From contig JAFWAC010000015.1 in the NCBI GenBank assembly GCA_017507805.1, forward strand, positions 1 through 64,000: DNA of 64,000 nt, in the 5' to 3' direction. This stretch comes from Clostridia bacterium (GTDB taxonomy: Bacteria; Bacillota; Clostridia; Oscillospirales; Acutalibacteraceae). The translations under genes and the position numbers were made by a program. Position 1 is the first letter of the stretch. The number at the start of each line of letters is the position of its first letter. Under the pieces are notes generated by a model. It had not been told where the DNA came from and ran no database searches. It was given only the letters and a program-made list of their open reading frames with translations. Of this stretch, positions 51,331 to 60,283 are shown one piece after another.

Positions 51331-53544
51331 CTATCTGTCAAAAAAATTTCTTTGTAAAAAGTCCTGCTGAACATGCTTGGGCAAGCTGATGAATTTAGCC
51401 GAATAACCGCAAACACGGACAATTAAATTCTTGTGCTTCTCCGGATTTTCCAGCGCATCAAGCAGTTCCTCCTTGGTAACACAGTTCACCTGTAATGCCT
51501 GAACGGATGACTTGGCTGCAGTGCGCAAAAATGCCTCGAAAATTTCAGGCTTCACATTTCCAAAGGGCAAATTGATATTAACAACACTGTCGGCGGCAAT
51601 ACCTGACGGGTCAATAGCTGCCACACTGTTGAGTACCGAGGTAGCTGAAGCAATGTGGTGCAAGGCTGAGGGTGTGAGACCGCGTTCAAAGAAATCACCG
51701 TTTCTTCGTCCGTCCGGAGTGGCACGGATTTTTGACGACCAGTGGTACATTTCCATAAACAGCATATATCCAACGGTTACACGACCGTCAAAAGCGGTTT
51801 TAATGCTTTCGGCGTGGCGGGCAATGCTGTCGGTAATATGGCGCGCCAAAGCAGAGCTTTCCTTCGATTCGTCACCGTAAAAAGCACAACCCAGCGCTTC
51901 CTTACGGATTATTTCATTATTCCAATTATTACGAACACAGGCAAGCAGCTCCCTTAAAGTATATTTTTTCTTTTTAAAGCAAAGCTCATCAATAACCAAG
52001 AGGGAATTTAGCACATTGGGGAGTCCCGTCATAATAATTTCATCCAAATAATAATGGGTACCGCCATCGGTAAGGTCTTTTCCGCTTTCAATACAATCTT
52101 GAAGTCCGCAAGAAAGCAGGGGATGTGGGTCGATTTTCTTTAGATGCATGCGAGCCTTTCGGGCAATATTACAGCGGGAATCCATTGCAGAATAAATATT
52201 AGCAAGGGTGATTTCAAGCACTTCACCAAAGCTTTTTGCACTGTCAAGGGGTTTAATATTAAGGATTTGTCCCTCATTGTGTAAACCGCCGTAAATAGAA
52301 AGCTCAAAAATACGAATAAGAAGCATATAGGCACAGTGCTCATTACTTGCACGCGGAATTACAGGTTCCCAACAACCTAAAAGGGAATAATCTCTGGCAT
52401 CCTTTAATGCAACCCCTGCACGCGTAAAGGCAGGAATTAAACCGTCATCGTTTACATATAGAACGGTTGTTTTCCCATTTAGCACATCCTTGTTTATAAG
52501 CTCCAGATATTCCTTGGGTGAGGCTGCAGAAAAACGGCATTTGATTTTGGGGTAGATAATGTTTTGCTCACTGTTTGCGGCTAAAAACATACGGGTTAAA
52601 TCATTGAATACAGCTTCGCCCTCGCTATCGCAACCGCCAAGGGTATAAACTGCACCCACCATGGAGTCGACTTGATTGCTACGGTCATGGTCAATACGCA
52701 AATCAAAGGTGAGCAAAAATTCCGAAATAAGTCGGAATACCTCCTCCTTGGTAGCGGTGCCATCGCGGATATCCGCCTTATAGAAAGGTAACAAAATGGT
52801 ATCCAAACGGCCAACGCTGCACAAAAGTCCTCCCTCTAATGAAGGTACCACCTGTTGAATAAAGAGGACGGTTTCCAAAGCTTCATAAAAGGTTTCGGGT
52901 TTTTCCCATGGGATGCGCTTTGCGGTTTCTGCAATGCGGCGAAAGCGCCTCTTTTTTTCTTCTGTTTCGGCAGTTTTCGCCTTTTCTGCCGCCAACAGCG
53001 AAAAGCGCTCCGCCACTCGCTTAACCGCTGTAATTCCCGATAATGCAGAATTATAAAAAGCTAACTTTTCCTGATTTGTTTCACATTTTACTTTTTCTTT
53101 GATTTCCTCATAAATACCTCTAAAGCCCTTTTCTATAACTGCTTTGTTTTCAAAGGCAAAATGGTACAGCTCATCTCCGAAATTACCGCAATAGGTGTAA
53201 ATCGGATATGAGGTGCAAAGCTCTTTTTCCTCGGTTAAATCCTTATTAAGCTCAATATACTTAGCTTCGTTATGATAATATGTCCACATTCCCGGTGTTT
53301 GAGGCACCTCATATGAGGCATTGCCGCAAACCTCATAATAAAAATCACAGGAATCAAACAGGGTGGGAACAACCCTTTCTGCAATAACACGGTATTGTTC
53401 ACCTTTCATCGCAAAGGCAGAAATGCTTTCAGGTATGTTATCGTTTAAATATGTATCACATTCTTTTTTGCATTGCTCGGCTAAAAAATCACACTTTTGG
53501 CTATAAAATTGGGACAATTCTAATCGCAGGTCGGCAAAATCCAT
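51331..53544 (-). CDS. Glycyl radical enzyme of unknown specificity
   Basis: A 737-residue protein of the pyruvate formate-lyase superfamily. Cys391 and Glu393 lie in LLGCWEP, matching the Cys-x-Glu-Pro active-site loop of the dehydratase/lyase branch (not the Cys-Cys of PFL). Gly713 lies in VRVCGYSAKF, the C-terminal radical site. Family members cleave C-C, C-O, C-N or C-S bonds anaerobically. The tryptophan between Cys and Glu is unlike the GCVEP I recall for glycerol dehydratase and CutC. No radical-SAM activating enzyme is in the window. It forms an operon with the SDR, opposite an AraC regulator. Confidence 0.9.
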   Translation of the reverse strand: MDFADLRLELSQFYSQKCDFLAEQCKKECDTYLNDNIPESISAFAMKGEQYRVIAERVVPTLFDSCDFYYEVCGNASYEVPQTPGMWTYYHNEAKYIELNKDLTEEKELCTSYPIYTYCGNFGDELYHFAFENKAVIEKGFRGIYEEIKEKVKCETNQEKLAFYNSALSGITAVKRVAERFSLLAAEKAKTAETEEKKRRFRRIAETAKRIPWEKPETFYEALETVLFIQQVVPSLEGGLLCSVGRLDTILLPFYKADIRDGTATKEEVFRLISEFLLTFDLRIDHDRSNQVDSMVGAVYTLGGCDSEGEAVFNDLTRMFLAANSEQNIIYPKIKCRFSAASPKEYLELINKDVLNGKTTVLYVNDDGLIPAFTRAGVALKDARDYSLLGCWEPVIPRASNEHCAYMLLIRIFELSIYGGLHNEGQILNIKPLDSAKSFGEVLEITLANIYSAMDSRCNIARKARMHLKKIDPHPLLSCGLQDCIESGKDLTDGGTHYYLDEIIMTGLPNVLNSLLVIDELCFKKKKYTLRELLACVRNNWNNEIIRKEALGCAFYGDESKESSALARHITDSIARHAESIKTAFDGRVTVGYMLFMEMYHWSSKIRATPDGRRNGDFFERGLTPSALHHIASATSVLNSVAAIDPSGIAADSVVNINLPFGNVKPEIFEAFLRTAAKSSVQALQVNCVTKEELLDALENPEKHKNLIVRVCGYSAKFISLPKHVQQDFLQRNFFDR

Positions 53545-53690
53545 TAAATCATCTCCATTCGTGTTTCTTTATTTTCAGTATAAGCAATAAAAACACAAAA
53601 GTAAATGCACAGAACAGAACAACTTGCACTAATGGATACAAATTATTTGCATTTTTGTTTTCAATATGATAAACTGAAAGGGGTGATACC

Positions 53691-54488
53691 ATGACCGAAC
53701 GCTTCTGCATTACAGAAATTCAGAACATTCTTTATGTGCCGTCAGGCTCCTTCAAAGAAAGCAATGTCACATTTTCAAACAATATTAAGTGCAATGAATT
53801 AATCTTTATGATTTCAGGTGAAACAGAAGTTGCACTTGGTGAGCATACTTGCAAGGTGAAATCAGGTAATTTGGAGTTTATCCCGAAAGGAATTTATTCT
53901 AAATATGAGGTAAAGCACGCCGACCGTTGCCATTGCTACGATATATTTTTTGTGACCGATAAACCCCTTTTTCAAAAACTCACAGTCTGCACCGCCACTG
54001 CCGATTCAAAATGCGCCGTTCTTTTTAAAAGGTTTTATCATTTTTGGATTCGCCGCGAAAAAGGGTATTATATTAAATGTATGTCGATTTTATATGAATT
54101 GCTAAACTATCTTTTAGATGACAACTATTTTCCAAAGCACAAGAATGAAAAAATTGAGCCGGCAGTAGCTTACATCAGCGAGCACTTCAGCGAGAAAATA
54201 GAGGGAGAGCATTTGGCCCGTTTGTGCGGTATTAGTTATGCTTATCTGAAAAAGCTGTTTTATCAAAAATACCGTTTATCCCCTCGGCAATACCTGGTCA
54301 ATCTGCGGATGAGTCGTGCAGGTGAAATGTTGTCGAGTGACTTTTTTTCGGTGAGCGAAATCAGTGAGCAGTGCGGTTTTTCGGATATCACCTTTTTCAG
54401 CAGACAGTTTAAAAATCACTACGGTGTATCTCCCAGAGAGTATAGAAAGCAATTACACGGTATTTCAGAGCAGTCCTCCAAAACTTAA
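53691..54488 (+). CDS. AraC-family transcriptional regulator
   Basis: A 265-residue protein: a cupin-like sensor (MISGETEVALGEHTCKVKSGNLEFIPKG, about 38-65) and the AraC double helix-turn-helix (about 165-258) with HLARLCGISYAYLKKLFYQKY and GFSDITFFSRQFKNHYGVSPREYR. It is divergent from the glycyl radical enzyme gene by 146 bp and so probably controls that operon. A GAAAGGGGTG site supports the start. Confidence 0.92.
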   Translation: MTERFCITEIQNILYVPSGSFKESNVTFSNNIKCNELIFMISGETEVALGEHTCKVKSGNLEFIPKGIYSKYEVKHADRCHCYDIFFVTDKPLFQKLTVCTATADSKCAVLFKRFYHFWIRREKGYYIKCMSILYELLNYLLDDNYFPKHKNEKIEPAVAYISEHFSEKIEGEHLARLCGISYAYLKKLFYQKYRLSPRQYLVNLRMSRAGEMLSSDFFSVSEISEQCGFSDITFFSRQFKNHYGVSPREYRKQLHGISEQSSKT

Positions 54489-54500
54489 TTTTTGAGACAA

Positions 54501-54546
54501 AAAAATCCGAGATTCACATTCTGATATGAATCTCGGATTTTTTGCA
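54501..54546. terminator. Hairpin terminator
   Basis: A 14-bp perfect stem AAATCCGAGATTCA (54503-54516 and 54527-54540) with a 10-nt loop and T runs on both strands. It follows the AraC gene and faces the end of the Nif3-like gene. Confidence 0.85.
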
Positions 54547-54573
54547 TTTTTGTATTTTAAAAACGCGTGTCGC

Positions 54574-55320
54574 TTATATATATTTTATCGGGCTGATGTG
54601 GTCTGCAATGAATTCTATATCGGGGAATTTTTCTGAAAGCAGAGCTTTAAGCGGCTCAACTATAACATCCTCTGTATTAAAGTGACCTGCGTCAAAAAGT
54701 GAAATACCGCGGTCTGCAGCCATAAGGAAATGATGATGCTTTATATCAGCAGTAACAAAGGCATCAAAGCCTCCCTTTATTGCTTCGTTTATAAAGTCAC
54801 CGCCGCTGCCCGAGCAAACAAGCACATTGCTTATTTTTCGGTTGCCGTCAACAAACTTGACACAACCGCCAAGCTTGGATTTTATGAATGCCGCGAAGCT
54901 TACAGCGGTGCGGACAGGAGTTTTACCGCATTTTAAAATATATCCGTCCTCGGCAATTATGGGTTTAATATCGGTGAATTCCAATGCATTGCAAAGACAG
55001 TCATTAACACCGTTTTCTCCCATATCCATATTGGTATGCATAGAAATCACGGCAATACCGTTTGACACAAGCTCGAAAACAATGCTGCCCTTTGTCACTT
55101 TTTTTAGTGGCTCAAAAATAATGGGATGATGGGTAATTATCAGATTACAGTTGTTTTCCTTGGCGGTTTCCACAGTTTTAAGCGTGCAATCAAGCGCTAT
55201 TAAAGCGGCAGTAACCTCACTTTCGGGGTTACCCACAAGTAAACCGGGATTATCAAAATCACAGGCGGTGTCGGTGGGGAATATACCGTTTAAAAAGCTA
55301 TATATTTCATTAACAGTCAT
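54574..55320 (-). CDS. Nif3-like dinuclear metal-centre protein (DUF34)
   Basis: A 248-residue protein with the Nif3 metal-binding histidines: ITHHPIIFEP (near 61), MHTNMD (near 95) and the C-terminal DAGHFNTEDVIVEPL (near 212). The family has been linked to GTP cyclohydrolase-like chemistry, but its physiological role is unsettled. It lies 4 nt downstream of glnS. Confidence 0.93.
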   Translation of the reverse strand: MTVNEIYSFLNGIFPTDTACDFDNPGLLVGNPESEVTAALIALDCTLKTVETAKENNCNLIITHHPIIFEPLKKVTKGSIVFELVSNGIAVISMHTNMDMGENGVNDCLCNALEFTDIKPIIAEDGYILKCGKTPVRTAVSFAAFIKSKLGGCVKFVDGNRKISNVLVCSGSGGDFINEAIKGGFDAFVTADIKHHHFLMAADRGISLFDAGHFNTEDVIVEPLKALLSEKFPDIEFIADHISPIKYI

Positions 55321-55324
55321 AAAT

Positions 55325-57013
55325 TTATCCCTTTTTCACAAAAGAATCCTTAAGCGCTACCGTACGGTTGAAAACGGGCTTTTCGGCAGAGGAATCCTTG
55401 TCAACGCAGAAATATCCCTGACGCATAAATTGGAAGGTATCTCCGTCTTTTACAGAAGCCAAGCTTTTATCTATTTTACAGTTGCTTAAAACGGTAAGCG
55501 ATTCGGGATTAAGGTTATCTGCAAAGGAGGAAACACCCTCCTCATCGCTGGGGTTAGGAACATTGAAAAGTCTTTCATAAAGTCTTATCTCTGCATCAAT
55601 GCTGTGGTTAGCACTTACCCAATGGAGTGTACCCTTAACCTTTCTGCCGTCAGGAGTTTCTCCTCCAAAGCTTTCTGGATCATAGGTGCAGTGAACAACC
55701 GTAATATTGCCGTTTTCATCGGTCTCGTGTGAAGCATATTTAATAAAGTAAGCTCCCTTGAGGCGAACCTCCTTTGCAGGACAGAGACGGAAATATTTGC
55801 CCGGAGGGTCTAACATAAAGTCATCCTGTTCGATATATATTTCCTTTGAGAAGGTAACTGCCTTTTTGCCAAGCTCGGGCTTGTTGGGATTAACCTCAAC
55901 CTCAATAATGTCTGTTTTATCCTCGGGATAATTATCGATTATCACCTTAAGCGGGCGCAACACAGCCATTGCTCTGTCCGCATTTTCGTTAAGATAATCT
56001 CTCACACAGGACTCAAGCAGGGCATAGTCAATAACGCTGTATGCCTTGGAAACACCGATTTTATCAACAAATGCACGCACAGCCTCGGCAGGATAGCCTC
56101 TGCGGCGCATACCACAGATTGTTGCCATTCTGGGGTCATCCCAGCCGGAAACAAGACCGTCATTTACAAGCTTTAAGCATTTGCGCTTGCTTGTGAGGGT
56201 GTAATTGACATTCATACGCGCAAATTCAATCTGTCTTGGAGGAGTGGGTATATCCAACATCTGCAAAAACCAATTGTAAAGCGGACGGTGGTTTTCAAAT
56301 TCCAATGAGCAAAGCGAGTGTGTAACGCCCTCCTTTGCATCACTCAAGGGATGCGCAAAATCGTACATCGGATACACACACCATTTGTCACCTGTGCGGT
56401 GATGGTGCGCCTTCATAATACGGTAAATAACAGGGTCGCGCATATTAAGGTTAGAGGAGGACATATCAATCTTAGCCCTCAATACCATAGCACCGTTATC
56501 AAATTCACCCTTTGTCATACGGGCAAAAAGGGATTTAGTTTCCTCAATAGGACGCTCGCGGTAGGGACTGTTTACGCCCGGTTCTGTTAATGTGCCGCGC
56601 ATTTCGCGGATTTCGTCAGCGGAGGACTCGTCAACATAAGCTAACCCCTTGTCGATAAGCTTTAAAGCACATTCGTAAATAAAGTCAAAATAATCGGATG
56701 CGTAATAAACATTGTCCCAATGGAAGCCTAACCACTTAATATCCTCCATTATGGCGTCAACATATTCCACATCCTCTTTGGTGGGATTAGTGTCATCAAG
56801 TCTCAAATTACAGCTTCCGCCGTATTTTTCGGCAGTTGCAAAGTCAATACAAATAGCCTTTGCGTGACCTATATGCAAATAACCGTTCGGCTCGGGTGGG
56901 AAACGGGTTTGCACCTTTGTGTAAACCCCTTCCTTTAAATCCTCATCAATAAAGTCGTGTATAAAATTAGAGGGAGCTGAAATTTCTTCGGTTTTAATAA
57001 TATTCTCATCCAT
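55325..57013 (-). CDS. glnS: Glutaminyl-tRNA synthetase
   Basis: An ATG at 57019 lies only 3 nt from AAGGA; the ATG two codons on (57013) has a normal 9-nt spacing and is preferred (562 residues). Class I features: RFPPEPNGYLHIGHAKAI (HIGH, near 45), LTSKRKCLKLV (KMSKS region, near 265) and the two beta barrels at the C-terminus. It makes Gln-tRNA-Gln directly, where many Firmicutes use the amidotransferase route. It follows gltX. Confidence 0.95.
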   Translation of the reverse strand: MDENIIKTEEISAPSNFIHDFIDEDLKEGVYTKVQTRFPPEPNGYLHIGHAKAICIDFATAEKYGGSCNLRLDDTNPTKEDVEYVDAIMEDIKWLGFHWDNVYYASDYFDFIYECALKLIDKGLAYVDESSADEIREMRGTLTEPGVNSPYRERPIEETKSLFARMTKGEFDNGAMVLRAKIDMSSSNLNMRDPVIYRIMKAHHHRTGDKWCVYPMYDFAHPLSDAKEGVTHSLCSLEFENHRPLYNWFLQMLDIPTPPRQIEFARMNVNYTLTSKRKCLKLVNDGLVSGWDDPRMATICGMRRRGYPAEAVRAFVDKIGVSKAYSVIDYALLESCVRDYLNENADRAMAVLRPLKVIIDNYPEDKTDIIEVEVNPNKPELGKKAVTFSKEIYIEQDDFMLDPPGKYFRLCPAKEVRLKGAYFIKYASHETDENGNITVVHCTYDPESFGGETPDGRKVKGTLHWVSANHSIDAEIRLYERLFNVPNPSDEEGVSSFADNLNPESLTVLSNCKIDKSLASVKDGDTFQFMRQGYFCVDKDSSAEKPVFNRTVALKDSFVKKG

Positions 57014-57025
57014 AAACATTAGTCC

Positions 57026-58681
57026 TTAAATAGATTTTATTGCCGCGTTTATACGGTTAATACATTCATCCTTGCCCAATACCTGCATAATACTGCAAAG
57101 ATCAGGTGTGTTGCGTCTGCCTGTGACAGCAATGCGCAATACGGTACTCAAATCGCCTGCGTGACCTTTGAATTCCTCAGGTGAAGCCTTGTATTGCTTG
57201 GTTTCAGCCGCAAATCCGATTTTTGGTGCGATTTCCTTGATGCGGTCAAACCATGCCTGGCGGTCATCATCAGGGGAGTATACATTTTTGTATTCCTCCA
57301 AGAAGCTTATGGCATCAGCCTTTTGGATGTTTTCGGGAAGCTCATAGCAAGGGATATACAGCTCATCAAACAGATATGCGAAATAATCCTTTGCTTCATT
57401 CCACCTTGCAATATCCTTGCGGGGCTTTGGTACATCGCGGTCAATTGCAAGCACCGCCTTGGTATAATCGGGATTTTTTATCAAGATGTCGTAAAACTCC
57501 TTGTCAAATTCCTTTGCCCAATCGGTAAGCTTTGCGTATACCTCGTCACTCTTAAGCTTGCTAACCATATTCTTGCTGACATCTGTCAGCTTGTTTTCAT
57601 CAAAAAGAGCGCCCGAAACACTCATTTTTTTCAGATTAAACTTAAATTCTTTATAAGAAGCATCGGGGTTAGCGCGGCGCCAATCCTCAAAGTCGGAGGC
57701 GGCAACCGTCATAAGATAGTTTATAACACACTCACTGTCATAGCCCTGCTCTGCAAAGAAATGCACAGCCGCTTCGGGGTCCTTGCGCTTTGAAATTTTG
57801 CGCTTTGCTCCGTTGTCAAGCTTCATAATGGGGGAGATGTGACCGTATTTAGGGGGTTTAAAGCCTAAAATCTTAAATAATTGAATGTGCTTCGGAACGG
57901 ATGAAATCCATTCATCACCACGTAAAACATGTGTGGTGTGCATCAGGTGGTCATCTATCGCGTGAGCAAAATGGTAGGTGGGTATACCGTCCGATTTAAG
58001 CAGAACAAAATCCTCGTCATTTTCGGGCATCTCTATCTTGCCCTTTACTGCATCCTCAAATACGATTTTGTTTTCCTCGCTACCCGGGGATTTAAGTCTT
58101 ATAACAAAGGGCTTGCCTTCATCAATAAAGGCTTTGGCTTCAGTGTAGCTTATATCGCGGTGCTTTGCCCATTTTCCGTAATACCCTGTGCGAAGCTTCT
58201 GCGCTTCCTGCTCGTTTCGCACCTGTTCTAATTCCTCAGCAGTGCAAAAGCAAGGGTAGGCAAGACCTTGGCGGATAAGCTCTTTAACATAGGTCTGGTA
58301 TATCTCAGCGCGGCGGCTTTGTTGATACGGACCGTATTTACCGCTTTCCTCTGTGCCTGAAACAAAGCCCTCGTCAATGGAAATTCCAAAACGGTTAAGT
58401 CCGTCTATAATATCCTCAATTCCGCCTTCGATTTCTCTTTTCTTATCTGTATCCTCAATTCTTGTGTAAAAAATACCGCCCGTTGAGGTTGCGGTAATTC
58501 TGTTTACAAGCGCCGCAAAAAGCGTGCCTAAGTGCAAATATCCCGTGGGGCTGGGTGCTATACGGGTAACTCTTGCGCCTTCGGGCAAATTGCGGGCAGG
58601 GTAAAGCTCCTCGTAAAATTGGGGAAGCTTATCTATATCCGGCAGTAAAAGGTCTGCCATTAAGCTATTGTTGTTATTCAT
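57026..58681 (-). CDS. gltX: Glutamyl-tRNA synthetase
   Basis: A 551-residue class I synthetase with an N-terminal extension of about 35 residues before TRIAPSPTGYLHLGTLFAAL. The KMSKS equivalent is KRKISKRKDPEA (near 290). A GAGGA site precedes the ATG. It charges tRNA-Glu, and with glnS immediately downstream both tRNA families are covered. It lies 14 nt downstream of nrdR. Confidence 0.95.
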   Translation of the reverse strand: MNNNNSLMADLLLPDIDKLPQFYEELYPARNLPEGARVTRIAPSPTGYLHLGTLFAALVNRITATSTGGIFYTRIEDTDKKREIEGGIEDIIDGLNRFGISIDEGFVSGTEESGKYGPYQQSRRAEIYQTYVKELIRQGLAYPCFCTAEELEQVRNEQEAQKLRTGYYGKWAKHRDISYTEAKAFIDEGKPFVIRLKSPGSEENKIVFEDAVKGKIEMPENDEDFVLLKSDGIPTYHFAHAIDDHLMHTTHVLRGDEWISSVPKHIQLFKILGFKPPKYGHISPIMKLDNGAKRKISKRKDPEAAVHFFAEQGYDSECVINYLMTVAASDFEDWRRANPDASYKEFKFNLKKMSVSGALFDENKLTDVSKNMVSKLKSDEVYAKLTDWAKEFDKEFYDILIKNPDYTKAVLAIDRDVPKPRKDIARWNEAKDYFAYLFDELYIPCYELPENIQKADAISFLEEYKNVYSPDDDRQAWFDRIKEIAPKIGFAAETKQYKASPEEFKGHAGDLSTVLRIAVTGRRNTPDLCSIMQVLGKDECINRINAAIKSI

Positions 58682-58695
58682 TATAATTCCTCAAA

Positions 58696-59151
58696 TCAAC
58701 TGTCAGACAAAAGCTTGTTAAGCTCTGACATAAATGTATTAATATCCTTAAATTGGCGGTAAACAGATGCAAAGCGCACATAAGCCACTTCATCGATTTT
58801 CTTTAGCTTTTCCATGACCAGCTCACCGATTTTTTCGGAGCTTACCTCGCGGTCGAGCGAGTTTTGAATTATGATCTCAATTTCATCAATCATATTATCC
58901 AGAGTATCAAACGAAACCGGACGCTTTTCACATGCGCGCAACAATCCCGTCATAAGCTTGTTACGGTCAAAGGTTTCGCGTGACTTATCCTTTTTAATAA
59001 CAATTATAGGCAGGCTTTCAATTATTTCGTATGTTGTAAAGCGCTTGGCACATTGCAGGCATTCGCGTCTGCGCCTGATTCGTTGACCTTCATCGGTCGG
59101 TCTTGAGTCGATAACCTTGCTTTCTTCAAATCCGCAAAAAGGACATTTCAT
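58696..59151 (-). CDS. nrdR: Transcriptional repressor NrdR
   Basis: A 151-residue protein with an N-terminal zinc ribbon ([20 protein letters not shown] and [12 protein letters not shown]) and an ATP-cone domain ([16 protein letters not shown]). It senses dATP/ATP and represses ribonucleotide reductase genes at NrdR boxes. Strong AAAGGAG site. It is the first gene of the nrdR-gltX-glnS-nif3 run. Confidence 0.98.
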   Translation of the reverse strand: MKCPFCGFEESKVIDSRPTDEGQRIRRRRECLQCAKRFTTYEIIESLPIIVIKKDKSRETFDRNKLMTGLLRACEKRPVSFDTLDNMIDEIEIIIQNSLDREVSSEKIGELVMEKLKKIDEVAYVRFASVYRQFKDINTFMSELNKLLSDS

Positions 59152-59236
59152 AAGTTTTTTCTCCTTTAAAAATTTTGGATTATTTTATATATTATACAAT
59201 ATATAGTGGTAAAATACAAGCAAAAAAAGGACAAGT

Positions 59237-59719
59237 TCAGTTGTATTGTGCCATTATACTCAAAAAGTAATCCTCACATACCTCAAGCTCTTTGTCAATA
59301 TTTCGTCTTTTCTCGTGATTATCGGTTTGGGAGGAAAGTATTTTAAGAATATTTGCTTTTGCAACCTCTGTTCTGCCCAAAATGAGATTAACAAGCTCCC
59401 GAATTTCGGGACTGTCCGACCAAGCAGTAAGCTTGTTGCAGTGCTTGGCTGCAGAAACAACAATTTTTCCTATTACCGAGGAGGCATATTCCGTATCCTC
59501 AGAAACCCTGCAGGCATTATCAACACCTTTTTGTTCTAATGCCTTTGAAGGGGCGGATGGCTCTGTTAAAGCAGTTAATCTGCTGTTTTCTTCCTTTAAA
59601 GCCAAAAGCTCCTTTTGCAAAGCTTCATAGTCCTTTTTAAGCTCCTCAAAGGATGCAGTGACCGAATCAAGCCTTTTAAAAAGCTCATCATTAATTTTTA
59701 AAAGTTCTTTTTTTCGCAT
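59237..59719 (-). CDS. Hypothetical coiled-coil protein
   Basis: The frame is open to 59815, but that overlaps the VanZ gene. The ATG at 59719, after GGTGGT, starts a plausible protein MRKKELLKINDELFKRLDSV (160 residues). Residues about 10-50 form a heptad coiled coil (FEELKKDYEALQKELLALKEENSRL), and the C-terminal half is helical and charged. Function unknown; division-associated coiled-coil proteins look similar, but no specific link is seen. Confidence 0.65.
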   Translation of the reverse strand: MRKKELLKINDELFKRLDSVTASFEELKKDYEALQKELLALKEENSRLTALTEPSAPSKALEQKGVDNACRVSEDTEYASSVIGKIVVSAAKHCNKLTAWSDSPEIRELVNLILGRTEVAKANILKILSSQTDNHEKRRNIDKELEVCEDYFLSIMAQYN

Positions 59720-59733
59720 TGAGAGCACCACCG

Positions 59734-60228
59734 TTATGTATATTTTTTGGTAAATCTTATTTTGCTGAATTTTGTCACTAAAAAAAGCAGAGAAACGGCT
59801 AACATTGCACCGCAAAAATCAATCAGAACATCCCGTATTTCACAACTTCGTCCGGGTACAAATAATTGATGTACCTCGTCACTTATCGCATATAAAAGGC
59901 AAATACCGCCCGCTATTGCGCTTCGGTGCAGTAAATTTATTTTTGTATATGTAACAGTGGATAAAAAAGCAAATATCCCCAAAACCGCATAGAGCGAAAA
60001 ATGCGCCGTCTTTCTTGCGATAAACTGAAAAGGTGCAATAAGCTCCTGCTGTTCGGTTTGACTGAGATTATCAAAATCAGGATAAAAAAATTCCAAAACT
60101 GCCGCAATCAGGCTGCCGCTTGTTTGGGACGAAGCATCGGCAGTTTCGGCAGAGAGACTGAATATTAAACACATCCAAGTAAGTAAAAAAATAACAGTTA
60201 GTATCCTAAATATTTTCAAAAGCTTCAC
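59734..60228 (-). CDS. VanZ-family membrane protein
   Basis: A 164-residue protein from a GTG start with a weak ribosome site. Four membrane helices and the VanZ-like segments FIARKTAHFSLYAVLGIFAF and YAISDEVHQLFVPGRSCEIRD identify the family, named after the teicoplanin-resistance gene but widespread with unclear function. It starts 12 nt after the terminator of the M23 peptidase gene. Confidence 0.88.
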   Translation of the reverse strand: MKLLKIFRILTVIFLLTWMCLIFSLSAETADASSQTSGSLIAAVLEFFYPDFDNLSQTEQQELIAPFQFIARKTAHFSLYAVLGIFAFLSTVTYTKINLLHRSAIAGGICLLYAISDEVHQLFVPGRSCEIRDVLIDFCGAMLAVSLLFLVTKFSKIRFTKKYT

Positions 60229-60232
60229 CGGC

Positions 60233-60271
60233 CTAAAAAATCCGTCACCGTCAAAAGAAACGGTGACGGAT
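60233..60271 (-). terminator. Terminator of the ftsE-ftsX-M23 operon
   Basis: A 12-bp perfect stem ATCCGTCACCGT (60240-60251 and 60260-60271) with an 8-nt loop, followed on the minus strand by seven T residues. Confidence 0.85.
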
Positions 60272-60283
60272 TAATAATAATTA

